A DNA stretch of 64,000 nt from positions 29,740,901-29,804,900 of the forward strand of contig OZ034969.1 of NCBI GenBank assembly GCA_964030785.1. The letters run 5' to 3'. This DNA is from Siderastrea siderea (taxonomy: Eukaryota > Cnidaria > Anthozoa > Scleractinia > Rhizangiidae). The notes below the pieces were generated by a model, which saw nothing but the letters and a program-made list of their open reading frames with translations, did not search any database and was not told the origin of the DNA. A program made the translations under genes and the position numbers. The stretch's first letter is position 1, and every line of letters begins with the position of its first letter. Positions 53,350-62,002 of this stretch are shown here, piece by piece.

Positions 53350-53549
53350 AAAAGGGGTATGAAGTCACAAGTGATTTGGTCAAGGCCTTGAAAAAACCCC
53401 AAATGAGTGCTGCCGAAGGGAGAAAGATGATATCGGGGTACAAACAACAACATCAAGCGTATAAAAGACGAGGGGGTACCAAAGGGTACAACAGTTGGTT
53501 GATCGACAAAGGCTATGCCAAAAAACCTAACAAGTGTTGTATCCAATGA
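53271..53549 (+). CDS. Basic small Polinton protein (92 aa)
   Basis: It begins MAPRRRRTKRKRRTQQGEG, then VDVKKGYEVTSDLVKALKK and a KRRGGTKGYNSWL segment. It overlaps the end of the two-TM gene by 79 bp in another frame and the start of the next gene by four bases (ATGA). Core or DNA-binding role by composition only. Confidence 0.6.
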   Translation: MAPRRRRTKRKRRTQQGEGIPWFVDVKKGYEVTSDLVKALKKPQMSAAEGRKMISGYKQQHQAYKRRGGTKGYNSWLIDKGYAKKPNKCCIQ

Positions 53550-53863
53550 AACGTCTTCGACGTCAATTCCCGTTTTTACGGTCCATGTTACAAGAAGCCA
53601 ATGGTTCCAAACGTCAAGAATTGTTACAACATGCCAATGCCGATCAAATCAATGCTGTGAGTGAACTGGTGTTGAACTTTTTAAAAAACAAGATTCCCGT
53701 CACCCCACCCATGCTGGCTAAACTTCAACCCTATAAAAAGGTACTACGTGATTTGGGACGTCGTCGACATTCCGTCAAAAAACGTCGTCAGTGGTTAGTC
53801 CGACAAAAAGGAAGCGGATTGTTTCAAGGACTTCACGAGGTGTTATGTCAATGTGTTCGTTAA
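53546..53863 (+). CDS. Conserved Polinton basic helical protein (105 aa)
   Basis: MKRLRRQFPFLRSMLQEANG, then LQHANADQINAVSELVLNFL and KKVLRDLGRRRHSVKKRRQW, ending in KGSGLFQGL. This layout (helix, 'A-D-x-x-I-N/K-A-V-x-E-x-x-x-N' helix, basic 'K-V-L-R-x-L' helix and a final Gly-rich hydrophobic tail) recurs in many animal Polintons. Its exact role is unknown; it is likely a virion component. Confidence 0.65.
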   Translation: MKRLRRQFPFLRSMLQEANGSKRQELLQHANADQINAVSELVLNFLKNKIPVTPPMLAKLQPYKKVLRDLGRRRHSVKKRRQWLVRQKGSGLFQGLHEVLCQCVR

Positions 53864-54075
53864 CCCTCCCTACGTGGATGACTCTATTACAAGAGGCCAA
53901 TCGGGCCACCGACAAGTGGAAAGACGAGTGTCATTATTGGAAGCATAAATATCACCTGTTGTATCGAGAGTACCAACACATCTTGAGGGCCCGTCTTTGT
54001 AAGAGTTGCCGTGACCAGGAAGACGGGGAACTTTGCTCCGACTGTAGTCAACGAACATGGACGAGGTGTACATGA
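53845..54075 (+). CDS. Coiled-coil/CxxC zinc-ribbon-like protein (76 aa)
   Basis: Starts inside the end of the preceding gene (ATG at 53,845, or 53,851). A helical region, ATDKWKDECHYWKHKYHLLY, is followed by CKSCRDQEDGELCSDC, two CxxC pairs likely to bind one zinc ion. It ends 19 bp into the next gene. A small regulatory or structural factor; no family named. Confidence 0.55.
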   Translation: MSMCSLTLPTWMTLLQEANRATDKWKDECHYWKHKYHLLYREYQHILRARLCKSCRDQEDGELCSDCSQRTWTRCT

Positions 54076-54701
54076 TTCCCCAAAAGGACTTGGAACAACT
54101 CATTCAATATTACAAAGGAGAACTCACCGAAAATGCCTTGTTGAACAAAGCCGCAACGCTCGCCGCCCAAAAACATGTGTTATTAGCCAACCCTCAATTA
54201 CCCCCAGCCTTGGTCAATGCTCAAACCAAACCGTTGAGTCAAGAATTAATCAAGTTAACCAAACGCATTCGTCAATTTCCTGGTGGGGTGGGGGTTGGTG
54301 CCGCGGGTGCCCCGGGTGGTCCACCAGGCGAAGAAGAAGAAGAAGCCGGGGATTTGGTGACGGGACCCGTCGAACAATGGTTGAAGCGCATGATAAAAGG
54401 CAGCCCGTCGACCCCCAAACCACCCATTACGCCTGCAACCAAGAAAGGCAAAGGAGCAGCCACTACCAGTAAGATTCCCATTGTTAAGAAAGGGAGCCCA
54501 TCCACCAGTCGAGGGGATAGCCGGTCACGTTTAGAAGTCATTCGAGAACAACGCAAGGCCTTGGAAAAAAAGTTAGCCGAGAGTCGCAAAGGCAAAGGAC
54601 CCGCTCGTGAAGTGGAACGATTGAAACCTTTACCCGGTTGGGAAGATTGGGCCCAAGGTAAAAAGTTACGACGTCGATTGGATTACGACGACAGTGACTA
54701 A
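54057..54701 (+). CDS. Polinton structural protein, Lys/Pro/Gly-rich (214 aa)
   Basis: The N-terminal 75 residues form a compact helical part (VYMIPQKDLEQLIQYYKGEL, then SQELIKLTKRIRQFP). A low-complexity Gly/Pro stretch, an acidic run (EEEEEA) and a long disordered Lys/Ser/Thr linker follow, ending in RRRLDYDDSD. An N-terminal 'V/M-I-P-x' helix module followed by disordered linker is frequent next to PLA2-like genes in animal Polintons. Function unknown. Confidence 0.6.
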   Translation: MDEVYMIPQKDLEQLIQYYKGELTENALLNKAATLAAQKHVLLANPQLPPALVNAQTKPLSQELIKLTKRIRQFPGGVGVGAAGAPGGPPGEEEEEAGDLVTGPVEQWLKRMIKGSPSTPKPPITPATKKGKGAATTSKIPIVKKGSPSTSRGDSRSRLEVIREQRKALEKKLAESRKGKGPAREVERLKPLPGWEDWAQGKKLRRRLDYDDSD

Positions 54702-54704
54702 AAC

Positions 54705-55052
54705 ATGCCCACCAAGAGGAGGAGAAGGGGACGCCCCCAACGAGGAGGGGCCTTGGATGTCCAAAAATGGATTGCGAAAACGGGGAAGGAATTTCATTGG
54801 CCTGGCTATCAGTACATGGGCCCTGGCACCCATTTGGCCAAACGTCTGAAACGTGGGGATCCCGGGATCAATCGCTTGGACCAAATTGCTAAGCAACACG
54901 ACATTGATTACAGCCGTGCTAAGAATTTGCAAGATAAATGGAAAGCCGATACCAAGATGATCCAAGCCATTGATCGATTACCCGGCAAGAAAAACAAGAC
55001 GGAACGGGTGGTCAAGAAAATCATGCAAGCCAAGAAACGTTTAAAATTGTAA
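54705..55052 (+). CDS. Phospholipase A2-like protein of parvovirus VP1 type
   Basis: 115 residues. A basic, RGG-bearing N-terminus (KRRRRGRPQRGG) precedes YMGPGT (37-42), a calcium-loop-like motif, and HDIDY (65-69), the His-Asp pair with Tyr of the phospholipase A2 fold, then AD (81-82). Spacing and motif types match the PLA2 domain of parvovirus VP1, used to leave endosomes. The tail is Lys-rich. The motifs look complete; enzymatic activity is inferred. It is the last rightward gene of the block; AATAAA follows at 55,186-55,191. Confidence 0.75.
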   Translation: MPTKRRRRGRPQRGGALDVQKWIAKTGKEFHWPGYQYMGPGTHLAKRLKRGDPGINRLDQIAKQHDIDYSRAKNLQDKWKADTKMIQAIDRLPGKKNKTERVVKKIMQAKKRLKL

Positions 55053-55294
55053 ACATTTAATTAACATGTTGAGTCAAAAAATGTCACATTGTTATTCTGC
55101 AGTTCGGTAGTCTTCTGTAGTTCGTGTTGAGTCTCAAGCAGGATTGGCGAGACAAAACCCATTGTGATGTAGACAATCCAGATAAAATAAAAACAATGTC
55201 ACTTGTGTCATTTTGATTGATGAGTTGTCAAGTTCATTTGTTCTCTCACAAATACTGACACGGATGTTCTGCCAAAATACGGAGACGAGGGGGG
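55053..55294. terminator. Intergenic region between convergent genes
   Basis: About 240 bp separating the end of the rightward structural block from the 3' end of the leftward 338-aa gene. AATAAA at 55,186-55,191 is the probable polyadenylation signal of the rightward transcripts. No other feature is seen. Confidence 0.5.
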
Positions 55295-56311
55295 TTAAGA
55301 CATTAAATCAAACAATAAATCCACGCCCTCGTCGGATGACATGTCATGAACGAGGTCTTCAGGGGGCAACAATGCCTCCACATCAAAATCCTCGACATCG
55401 TTCATGACCTGCTGCCAATCATCGGGTGACATGTCTTTCAATAACTCCTGCAAATACGAAACATTCTCCCAATCAGAGGAGTCCGCAACTTGCATGCCCC
55501 CCGAATCCAAATCAAACAGAGTATGAGAGTCCGTGGGCGGTCCGTTTGTATCCACAGATTCCAGCGTCACAGGAACGGATTTCAAATAATCCGTCAGCGG
55601 GATGGTTAATGTCAAAGGTCCTAAAGCCTCCATTTTCTCTCGAGTTCTCTTTTTCTCCAGCAGGCGGGCTCGACGACACCTCTCTTTCTCCCTCAACACC
55701 TCTCGATGGGTCTCCCGATATTGCTGCTCATACTCTAGGCGGTGTTCCAGATTCTTTTCCCGGTAGCGTTTTTGGGCTTCCGCCAGCTGGGCTCGATTCC
55801 TTTCCCGGTAGCACCTTTGGGCCTCCGCCAGCTGGGCTCGATTCCTTTCCCGGTAACGCCTATTACACTCAGCCACGCGCTCTGGATACCTTGCCTTGTA
55901 GCGCTGGCGGGCCGTCGCCAGCTGTTTACGACGTTTGTCCCGGTAACACTGGCCGGACACCGCCACACGGTCTGGATGCCTTTCCCGGTAGAGCCTTTGC
56001 ATCTCCGTTAGGAACTCTCGATTGTTTTCTCGGTACTTTTTTTTGGAGGCGGCCACTTTCTCTGGGTGTTGGGCCCGGTACCGTGCACATTTGACCATGT
56101 TGCGTGCTCGTTTAGCCCTGAGGACTGCCCGTTCGTACTCGTCGTCGTCGTCGTCGTCGTCGTGGGGGTCATAGTCGGAGTCATCGTCGTCGTTGTCGTC
56201 GTCGGGGTCATAGTCGGTGTCGTTGGTGGAGTCATCGTCGTCGTCGTCGCTTTGATGGTAGCTGACTGGGGGTCTGTGACGGCGGGTGCGGAACTGTCTT
56301 ACGCGGGACAT
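55295..56311 (-). CDS. Charged repeat protein with Asp runs and acidic C-terminus (338 aa)
   Basis: From the ATG at 56,311. A basic start (MSRVRQFRTRRHRPP) leads to Asp-rich tracts (SDDDDDDS, DPHDDDDDDDEYERA; DNA is (GTC)n on the other strand). About eight repeats of roughly 19 residues follow, each with R/K-Y-R-E/D-x-x-R, for example RYRERNRAQLAEAQ, likely long basic helices. The C-terminal 100 residues are acidic and hydrophobic (DWENVSYLQELLKDMSPDDW, ending VDLLFDLMS), as in transactivation domains. A basic DNA-binding array plus acidic end suggests a transcription regulator. It lies downstream of the 135-aa gene in another frame and may be joined to it by splicing. No known family named. 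Confidence 0.65.
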   Translation of the reverse strand: MSRVRQFRTRRHRPPVSYHQSDDDDDDSTNDTDYDPDDDNDDDDSDYDPHDDDDDDDEYERAVLRAKRARNMVKCARYRAQHPEKVAASKKKYRENNREFLTEMQRLYRERHPDRVAVSGQCYRDKRRKQLATARQRYKARYPERVAECNRRYRERNRAQLAEAQRCYRERNRAQLAEAQKRYREKNLEHRLEYEQQYRETHREVLREKERCRRARLLEKKRTREKMEALGPLTLTIPLTDYLKSVPVTLESVDTNGPPTDSHTLFDLDSGGMQVADSSDWENVSYLQELLKDMSPDDWQQVMNDVEDFDVEALLPPEDLVHDMSSDEGVDLLFDLMS

Positions 56312-56639
56312 CGGGCGATGGTGGCGGTGCTCGGGGAGGTGTGGCTGGCCGCTTAAATTGGTGGTGCCAGTTGGTCCAGCAATAATCCAGCCCCTCGATG
56401 TACCAGTCACAGGTCATGTGAGGGTAACAATATGCCTCCAAACGAACGGCCTCTTCTGCTCGGCGTTTCTGCGCCTCGACTTTCTCCGGTTCCAGTTGCT
56501 TTAACCTTTCGGCAAACTCCGCAAAGCTTTCCTCCTCCTCCTCCAACTCCCTCTTCACTTTCTCCAAGATCTCTTCGACTTCCAAATCTACTTCAAAGTC
56601 TTCAAAGGTTTCTAATAGCTTCTCATGGCCAGCGTCCAT
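56232..56639 (-). CDS. Early-type acidic protein with Cys/Trp cluster and C-terminal NLS (135 aa)
   Basis: ATG at 56,639. It begins MDAGHEKLLETFEDFEVDLE, with a Glu-rich coiled coil (RELEEEEESFAEFAERLKQL). A compact YCYPHMTCDWYIEGLDYCW cluster follows, then a Pro-rich linker and KRRRRR. The 3' third overlaps the next leftward frame. It is driven by TATAAAA on the minus strand (56,671-56,677) and is divergent from polB, the layout of an early regulatory gene. The Cys/Trp cluster might bind zinc. No LxCxE retinoblastoma-binding motif is present. Confidence 0.6.
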   Translation of the reverse strand: MDAGHEKLLETFEDFEVDLEVEEILEKVKRELEEEEESFAEFAERLKQLEPEKVEAQKRRAEEAVRLEAYCYPHMTCDWYIEGLDYCWTNWHHQFKRPATPPRAPPPSPDVPRKTVPHPPSQTPSQLPSKRRRRR

Positions 56640-56654
56640 TTTGAGATGACTCAC

Positions 56655-56876
56655 CTCGAGGGTCGATCTGTTTTATAGTCTCTCATTCGTTCCCGTCATG
56701 CACCCTGGACCCTAACTAGAGAGGGGGGAGGGGGGTCCCCCCACCTCGTCCCACCCCTCCCTAGGGCACCCCCTCTCAGGGGGCACCCTGTTTAGTGATT
56801 GGCTCCTTCCCCTCCCACGTGACCTTTTGGTTCTCTATAAAAACAGAGCCCCGATCTCCAGTCAGTTCATCTGATC
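56655..56876. promoter_or_regulatory. Bidirectional early promoter between polB and the 135-aa gene
   Basis: Rightward: GGCACCCTGT, GTGATTGG (inverted CCAAT), CCTCCCACGTGACC (E-box) and TCTCTATAAAAAC (about 56,832-56,844), some 35 bp before the polB ATG. Leftward: ACTATAAAACAG at about 56,668-56,679. The rightward half is duplicated in inverted form at 41,600-41,690. Confidence 0.75.
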
Positions 56877-59800
56877 ATGTCCTCTCGCCAAGAAGAGGAA
56901 GCAGGGCCTAGTGGCCTCGCTAGAAGCGAGGTCATGGCGCTCCTTGGCCTACAGATGTCCGATTCAGAGCCAGAAGACGAGACAACAACAACAACAACAA
57001 CTTCCTGTGTGGGGCCTATGTTATGTACCGAAGACATGCCGGACAGTGATGAGATTTGTGAAGAGGCCTTGGATCGCTTCGAACGCCAACGTGCGTTTCA
57101 AACCCATCTTCTTCAACAAACTGGGGGAGGTTTGGATGCCAATGCGGAGGGTGTCTTTGACTTTGAACTCCAACCCTATGTCGATCGTTTGAGCAACCGT
57201 CTGGGAGTGCGTGAACGTCATTTCAACACCCAGTTACGCCAAAGGGGGAATTTCATTCCCAATCAGAGCATGACTCGAGCTCTAGAAGAGGGGTTACGTC
57301 GCGCGGTGAATCAAGTGTTGACCACCACCACACCACCCCTCCACGATCAAGATCGTCTGTACTTTACCATCGCCTCCAACAGACTCCATAATAATTTTCA
57401 GGGCTGGGGATTACGTGCAGGAGAATGGCGCCAAGGCGGCGACCGTGTCGAGGCTTTATTCCAACGTTTAGCCCAAGCCCTCAACAGCAATGAACAATTT
57501 GAAATGGACGACTCCTTTCAAGTCTCCATTACTCAAGTCCATCATGCCCCTCAAGGAACCGGCAGCCGACGCCAGAACAAACCCGGACACCAGCCTCTAC
57601 GAAATTTAATACCCAAGAAACGTTCCATTATCCAGATCCAAAACAAGGATGATCTCTGTTGTGCCAGAGCCCTCGTCACCGCCAAAGCCAAAGTGGACCA
57701 ACACCCCAAATACAACAGCATCCGCCAAGGAACTAAACTGCAAAAAGAAATGGCTCTCTTGCTCCATCACGAGGCCAACGTGCCCTTCGGCCCTTGTGGC
57801 TACGATGCCTTGACCCAATTCAGTACCACTCCTTCCCTGACCGGTTACCAGATCCTGTTGGTGGATGCCGACCGTTCTTTTCACATCACCACCTTTGGTC
57901 CCCTTCAAGACAAACAATTGATCCTGTTGCACGAGAAAGGCCATTATGATGTCATTACCAAGTTGCCAGCCTTTTTCGGGGTCAGTTACGTCTGTGCCCA
58001 TTGTTGGAAACCCTATAACGAGGAGGGAAAGCATCGATGCACCAAGAAAAAGTTCTGCGGAGCCTGTCGGCAGAAAGAGTGCCCTGATTTCTTGGAGGCG
58101 TACCCTCGAGGCCAGAAAGCCACGCAACGTTGTCAACAATGTCATCGGGACTTTTTTGGAGACACCTGTTTCCAAATGCATCTGGTCAAGGACCACGCCG
58201 GCAAACCCGTGACCAACCTAGACTCCTCCGTCTGCTTTCGGCGACGTCGCTGTGCTCAATGCCTACTTCTACTTCCTGCTCGCCACATGGACAACCATCA
58301 ATGTGGCTACATGGATTGTCCCTGCTGTCATGAGTACGTGGACGGTGCAACTCATCGTTGTTTTATTCAAATAGCCACTCAAGACAAGAAAAGAAAGAGG
58401 AAACAACAACGAGGGCCTCGCCCTAAACGTAGGGTGGATGCCACACCCGAGGAGGAGGAAGACGACGACAGCATACCACCCCTTCATGTCTTCTTTGATA
58501 TTGAAGCCATGCAACCCCAAGAACAACACATCGCGAATCTCGTCGTGGCCGAAACCGAAGACGACGACCAACCCGTGTGTTTCCATGGCAACCATTGCGT
58601 CCGAGATTTTCTGGAATGGTTGGATACCTTAACAGTCCATGATACCCGCCAAGTTAATGTGTTGGCCCATAACTTCCAAGGGTACGATGGTTACTTTATC
58701 ATTCATCAATACTATGGCGACAACAGGATCGTCGAGCAGCTCCGGAACGGGTGTAAACTCTTAGAGATCAAGCATGACCGTATCCGCTTCATCGACTCTT
58801 TGAGTTTCTTCCAGATGCCTCTGTCCGCGTTTCCCAAAACCTTTGGATTAACAGATGACTGCAAAGGGTACTTCCCCCACAAGTTCAATCATCCAGACCA
58901 TCAAAACTACGTAGGCCCCTTCCCGGCCCTCGATTACTACATGCCTGAAACCATGTCACCCGAAGGCAAGCAAGCCTTGGAAACCTGGCATCAAAAGCAA
59001 CGCGACAAAGTCTTTGACTTCCGCAAAGAACTGGTTAAGTACTGCAAATCCGATGTACGTCTCTTGAAACAAGGTTGCTTGACATTCAAACGGTTGTTTG
59101 AAACGCTGACGGGCTTCAACCCCTTCGACCACATCACCATTGCTTCTGCCTGTAACCGCGATCTACGCATGAATCGTATGATCCCCAACAGTATTGCCAG
59201 TGAACCCGTGCGTGGGTGGAAGAACAATATCAACTACTCCAACGTGGCCCTGGAATGGTTAACCTGGTGTGCCCAACAACAGCAGAGCCTTCAACATGCC
59301 CGTAATGCCGGCGAGTATTGCATCCCTGGCACTAACTTCCATGTCGATGGTTTCGATGCCAGTACCAACACCATCTACGAATTTCACGGGTGTTTCTGGC
59401 ATGGGTGTCGTCGCTGTTACCCCATTCGTCACGAAAGCCACCTACGTCACTATGATCGAACCATGCAAGATGTCTACGAGACCACCCAGCAAAGGATCCA
59501 ACAATTGAAAGAACTCGGATACCATGTCGTGGAAATGTGGGAATGTGATTGGTCCCGTCTCAAAGACACTTCCTTGGACATCAGAACTTACCTGGGGACC
59601 CTTGAGTTGACAGAACCTCTCAACCCCCGTGACGCTTTCTGCGGGGGTCGTACCAATGCCGTGAAACTGTACCATCACGTGACACCCCATCAACAAATAC
59701 ATTACATTGATGTGACCTCCTTGTACCCCTGGGTGAACAAGACCTGTGTGTACCCCAAAGGCCATCCTCGTTTCATCTTCAATCCGGGACACACCGACAT

Positions 59801-60998
59801 CACCAAGTACTTTGGCCTCGTCCAATGCAAAGTCCTGCCGCCACGTCAACTCTACCATCCTGTCCTGCCTTACCGTCATGCCTCCAAACTCCTTTTTCCT
59901 CTCTGTGCTGCCTGTGTGGAACAAGAGATGGTCAAACGACCCTTAGACAGATGCGCAGAATGTGTGCACACCGACGAACAGCGAGCCCTGACGGGAACAT
60001 GGTGTAGCCCCGAATTATCTAAAGCGGTGGACTTGGGGTACGACATCCTGTACATCTATGAGGTCTGGCATTTTGACGAGACGTGTGAAGGCCTGTTCCG
60101 AGATTATGTGAACACCTGGTTAAAAATTAAGCAAGAAGCCAGCGGGTGGCCATCCTGGGTCGGTGACGACGAAACCAAACGTCAGCAATACCTTCGAGAG
60201 TACTTCGAGCATGAAGGTATTCAATTGGAGTACCACAAAATCGAACACAACCCGGGGCTGCGTACCCTCGCTAAAATGATGCTCAATTCCATGTGGGGCA
60301 AGTTTGGACAACGTCTCAACAAAACCCAAGTCCAAACGTTTGACGACCCTCAAGCCTTCCACCGTTTTCTAGATACCAGTACGTTGGACGTACGTCACGT
60401 CTCCGTCATCAACGAGCAATTAGTGGAGGTGCATTACCAGTACCAAGACGAAGACATCCCCGTGTCACCGAACCTCAATATCTTCGTGGCGTGTTTTACG
60501 ACCTGTTGGGCTCGGCTCCGACTGTATGCAGCCCTGGAACAGCTAGGGGAACGTGTCCTCTACTACGACACGGACTCCGTCATCTATTGGACAGACGAGA
60601 ATCAATCCATCCCGGTCTTGGGCGATTACCTCGGCGAGTTTACGAGTGAATTGGACAAGGAGGATTACATCGTAGAATTTGTCTCAGGGGGCCCCAAGAA
60701 CTATGGATATCAAACTCACAAGGGTCACGTCGAGTGCAAGGTGCGAGGGTTCCGCCTTAACAGCGAAGGCAAAACCCAATTGAATTACAACATCATGCGT
60801 CAGAATGTCCTGGACGAAATCCAGAAGCCACTGCAGAAACCACGCCAGACCCAAGTCATCAAGACCCACCAAATTGTGCGCGATCCCCAACACTACCAAC
60901 TGTACACCTTCCCAGAATACAAACGTTACCAGTTGGTGTACGACAAGAGAGTCGTGGATCCTATTACGTTTCAGACGTTTCCTTATGGATACCGATGA
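56877..60998 (+). CDS. Protein-primed family B DNA polymerase (pPolB)
   Basis: 1,373 residues. The N-terminal 280 residues are unique. A Cys/His-rich zinc cluster follows (VCAHCWKPYNEEGKHRC to CQQCHRDFF; about 375-520). The exonuclease motifs are FFDIEAM (about 538-544), HNFQGYDGYF (about 597) and YCKSDV (about 720). Polymerase motif A is YIDVTSLYPW (about 942), motif B is KMMLNSMWGKFG (about 1,133) and motif C is YYDTDSVIY (about 1,228). The insertion FHVDGFDASTNTIYEFHGCF with WHGCRRC is characteristic of Polinton polymerases. The enzyme replicates the linear element from protein-primed ends. All catalytic residues are present. Start chosen at the ATG 35 bp after the TATA box. Confidence 0.97.
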   Translation: MSSRQEEEAGPSGLARSEVMALLGLQMSDSEPEDETTTTTTTSCVGPMLCTEDMPDSDEICEEALDRFERQRAFQTHLLQQTGGGLDANAEGVFDFELQPYVDRLSNRLGVRERHFNTQLRQRGNFIPNQSMTRALEEGLRRAVNQVLTTTTPPLHDQDRLYFTIASNRLHNNFQGWGLRAGEWRQGGDRVEALFQRLAQALNSNEQFEMDDSFQVSITQVHHAPQGTGSRRQNKPGHQPLRNLIPKKRSIIQIQNKDDLCCARALVTAKAKVDQHPKYNSIRQGTKLQKEMALLLHHEANVPFGPCGYDALTQFSTTPSLTGYQILLVDADRSFHITTFGPLQDKQLILLHEKGHYDVITKLPAFFGVSYVCAHCWKPYNEEGKHRCTKKKFCGACRQKECPDFLEAYPRGQKATQRCQQCHRDFFGDTCFQMHLVKDHAGKPVTNLDSSVCFRRRRCAQCLLLLPARHMDNHQCGYMDCPCCHEYVDGATHRCFIQIATQDKKRKRKQQRGPRPKRRVDATPEEEEDDDSIPPLHVFFDIEAMQPQEQHIANLVVAETEDDDQPVCFHGNHCVRDFLEWLDTLTVHDTRQVNVLAHNFQGYDGYFIIHQYYGDNRIVEQLRNGCKLLEIKHDRIRFIDSLSFFQMPLSAFPKTFGLTDDCKGYFPHKFNHPDHQNYVGPFPALDYYMPETMSPEGKQALETWHQKQRDKVFDFRKELVKYCKSDVRLLKQGCLTFKRLFETLTGFNPFDHITIASACNRDLRMNRMIPNSIASEPVRGWKNNINYSNVALEWLTWCAQQQQSLQHARNAGEYCIPGTNFHVDGFDASTNTIYEFHGCFWHGCRRCYPIRHESHLRHYDRTMQDVYETTQQRIQQLKELGYHVVEMWECDWSRLKDTSLDIRTYLGTLELTEPLNPRDAFCGGRTNAVKLYHHVTPHQQIHYIDVTSLYPWVNKTCVYPKGHPRFIFNPGHTDITKYFGLVQCKVLPPRQLYHPVLPYRHASKLLFPLCAACVEQEMVKRPLDRCAECVHTDEQRALTGTWCSPELSKAVDLGYDILYIYEVWHFDETCEGLFRDYVNTWLKIKQEASGWPSWVGDDETKRQQYLREYFEHEGIQLEYHKIEHNPGLRTLAKMMLNSMWGKFGQRLNKTQVQTFDDPQAFHRFLDTSTLDVRHVSVINEQLVEVHYQYQDEDIPVSPNLNIFVACFTTCWARLRLYAALEQLGERVLYYDTDSVIYWTDENQSIPVLGDYLGEFTSELDKEDYIVEFVSGGPKNYGYQTHKGHVECKVRGFRLNSEGKTQLNYNIMRQNVLDEIQKPLQKPRQTQVIKTHQIVRDPQHYQLYTFPEYKRYQLVYDKRVVDPITFQTFPYGYR

Positions 60999-61625
60999 CA
61001 TGCTTTCCTAAGAGGACCCCACGTTTTGCTGAAAAGAAACCCAAGTCACCCTCCAGACAAACCCCCTACGGAATACCAAGGAGAGACGACTTCATCACGT
61101 GACTCCTTTCCTAAAACCCATCGTGAAGTTCCATTGGAAGTCGTAACTCTATCATGTCTCTCACAGGTATCCGTACGAGTAGGTCTGGAAGATGACAGAT
61201 CCACGACTCGTTTGTCTTAAACTACAAAAGGAACTCATTAATAGGAACACTCATATTATCAAAAGGAACTAATAGGAATACTCATCAGGGAACACTCATA
61301 TTATTCAAAGGAACTCAAAGGAATACTCATATTATTAAAAGGAACACTCATATTATCAAAAGGAACTCAAAGGAATACTCATCATGGAACACTCATATTA
61401 AAAGGAACTCAAAGGAATACTCATATTATCAAAAGGAACACTCATATTATCAAAAGGAACTCAAAGGAATACTCATCATGGAACACTCATATTAAAAGGA
61501 ACTCAAAGGAATACTCATCAGGAGCATGCGTCATGCCAGGCTGGGCATCAGAGAGAAGAGAGCCAAGCATGAGCAAGATGCTATTAAGAAGAAATCATCT
61601 GTGAATAAACAACTCCCTCGTCCTC
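60999..61625. repeat. Post-polB region with tandem GGAAC(A)CTCA repeats
   Basis: From about 61,215 to 61,525 the sequence is made of interchanging short units, GGAACACTCATATTATCAAAA and GGAACTCAAAGGAATACTCA, in several copies. AATAAA at 61,603-61,608 precedes the right terminal repeat. An open frame running from here into the terminal repeat is judged spurious. Confidence 0.7.
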
Positions 61626-61996
61626 TCCAGTTTAGACTTTGGACTCTGTTTTCTCTCACTTGTTGTGAAAAAAGGTTGACAATAAATTATTTTTTTTTAT
61701 TTTCTTGTTTTTTTAGACTCAAGGACCACCCCCGTTCGCCAAATTGGACTTTGGACTTTGAGCCCACGTTTTCTCAGCGGGTTTACTTCCCCTTGAGCCC
61801 ACGATCCCTTTTTCCTACTCGTCAGCGGTTTCCCATTCCAAATCACGTGACTTCCGGTTGCATGAGCCCGCCATCCCTTTTTTCCCACTGGTCAGCGGTT
61901 TCCCCTCTTAAAAACACGTGACTTCCGGTTCCGGTTATGACGTCATCCTTACATCAAAACGAGGCTCATCTTGCCCAACAAGCCCCCTTTACTACT
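61626..61996 (-). repeat. Right terminal inverted repeat (about 371 bp)
   Basis: Reverse complement of the left repeat, with two rather than three of the 68-bp units. CACGTG (61,915-61,920), ACTTCCGG and TGACGTCA (61,938-61,945) mirror the left end. AATAAA at 61,681-61,686 faces outward and could end rightward transcripts such as that of polB. Confidence 0.95.
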
Positions 61997-62002
61997 GAGG
62001 GT

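Larger units (their letters stand above)
39820..61996. mobile_element. Complete Polinton/Maverick (adintovirus-like) element, 22,177 bp
   Basis: The ends are inverted repeats starting AGTAGTAAAGGGGGCTTG, and a perfect 6-bp duplication GAGGGT lies at 39,814-39,819 and 61,997-62,002. Polintons begin 5'-AG and make 6-bp duplications through their retrovirus-like integrase. Inside are integrase, protein-primed polymerase B, packaging ATPase, adenain-like protease and a double-jelly-roll-type capsid protein, all uninterrupted, plus about fifteen further ORFs. The element is visibly more GC-rich than its flanks. The intact ORFs and target duplication point to a recent insertion that could still be mobile or form virions. 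Classification is from gene content; placement within adintoviruses would need a tree. Confidence 0.97.

Noticed and set aside
55426..56094. 222-codon plus-strand frame opposite the charged repeat protein
   Set aside because: Its Pro/Phe/Gly repeats mirror the YRE repeats on the minus strand. The minus frame has the better start, composition and promoter context.
39820..61996. Integrated adenovirus
   Set aside because: Protease, pX-like and polymerase genes recall adenoviruses, but integrase, chromodomain, 6-bp target duplication and the A32-type ATPase define a Polinton.
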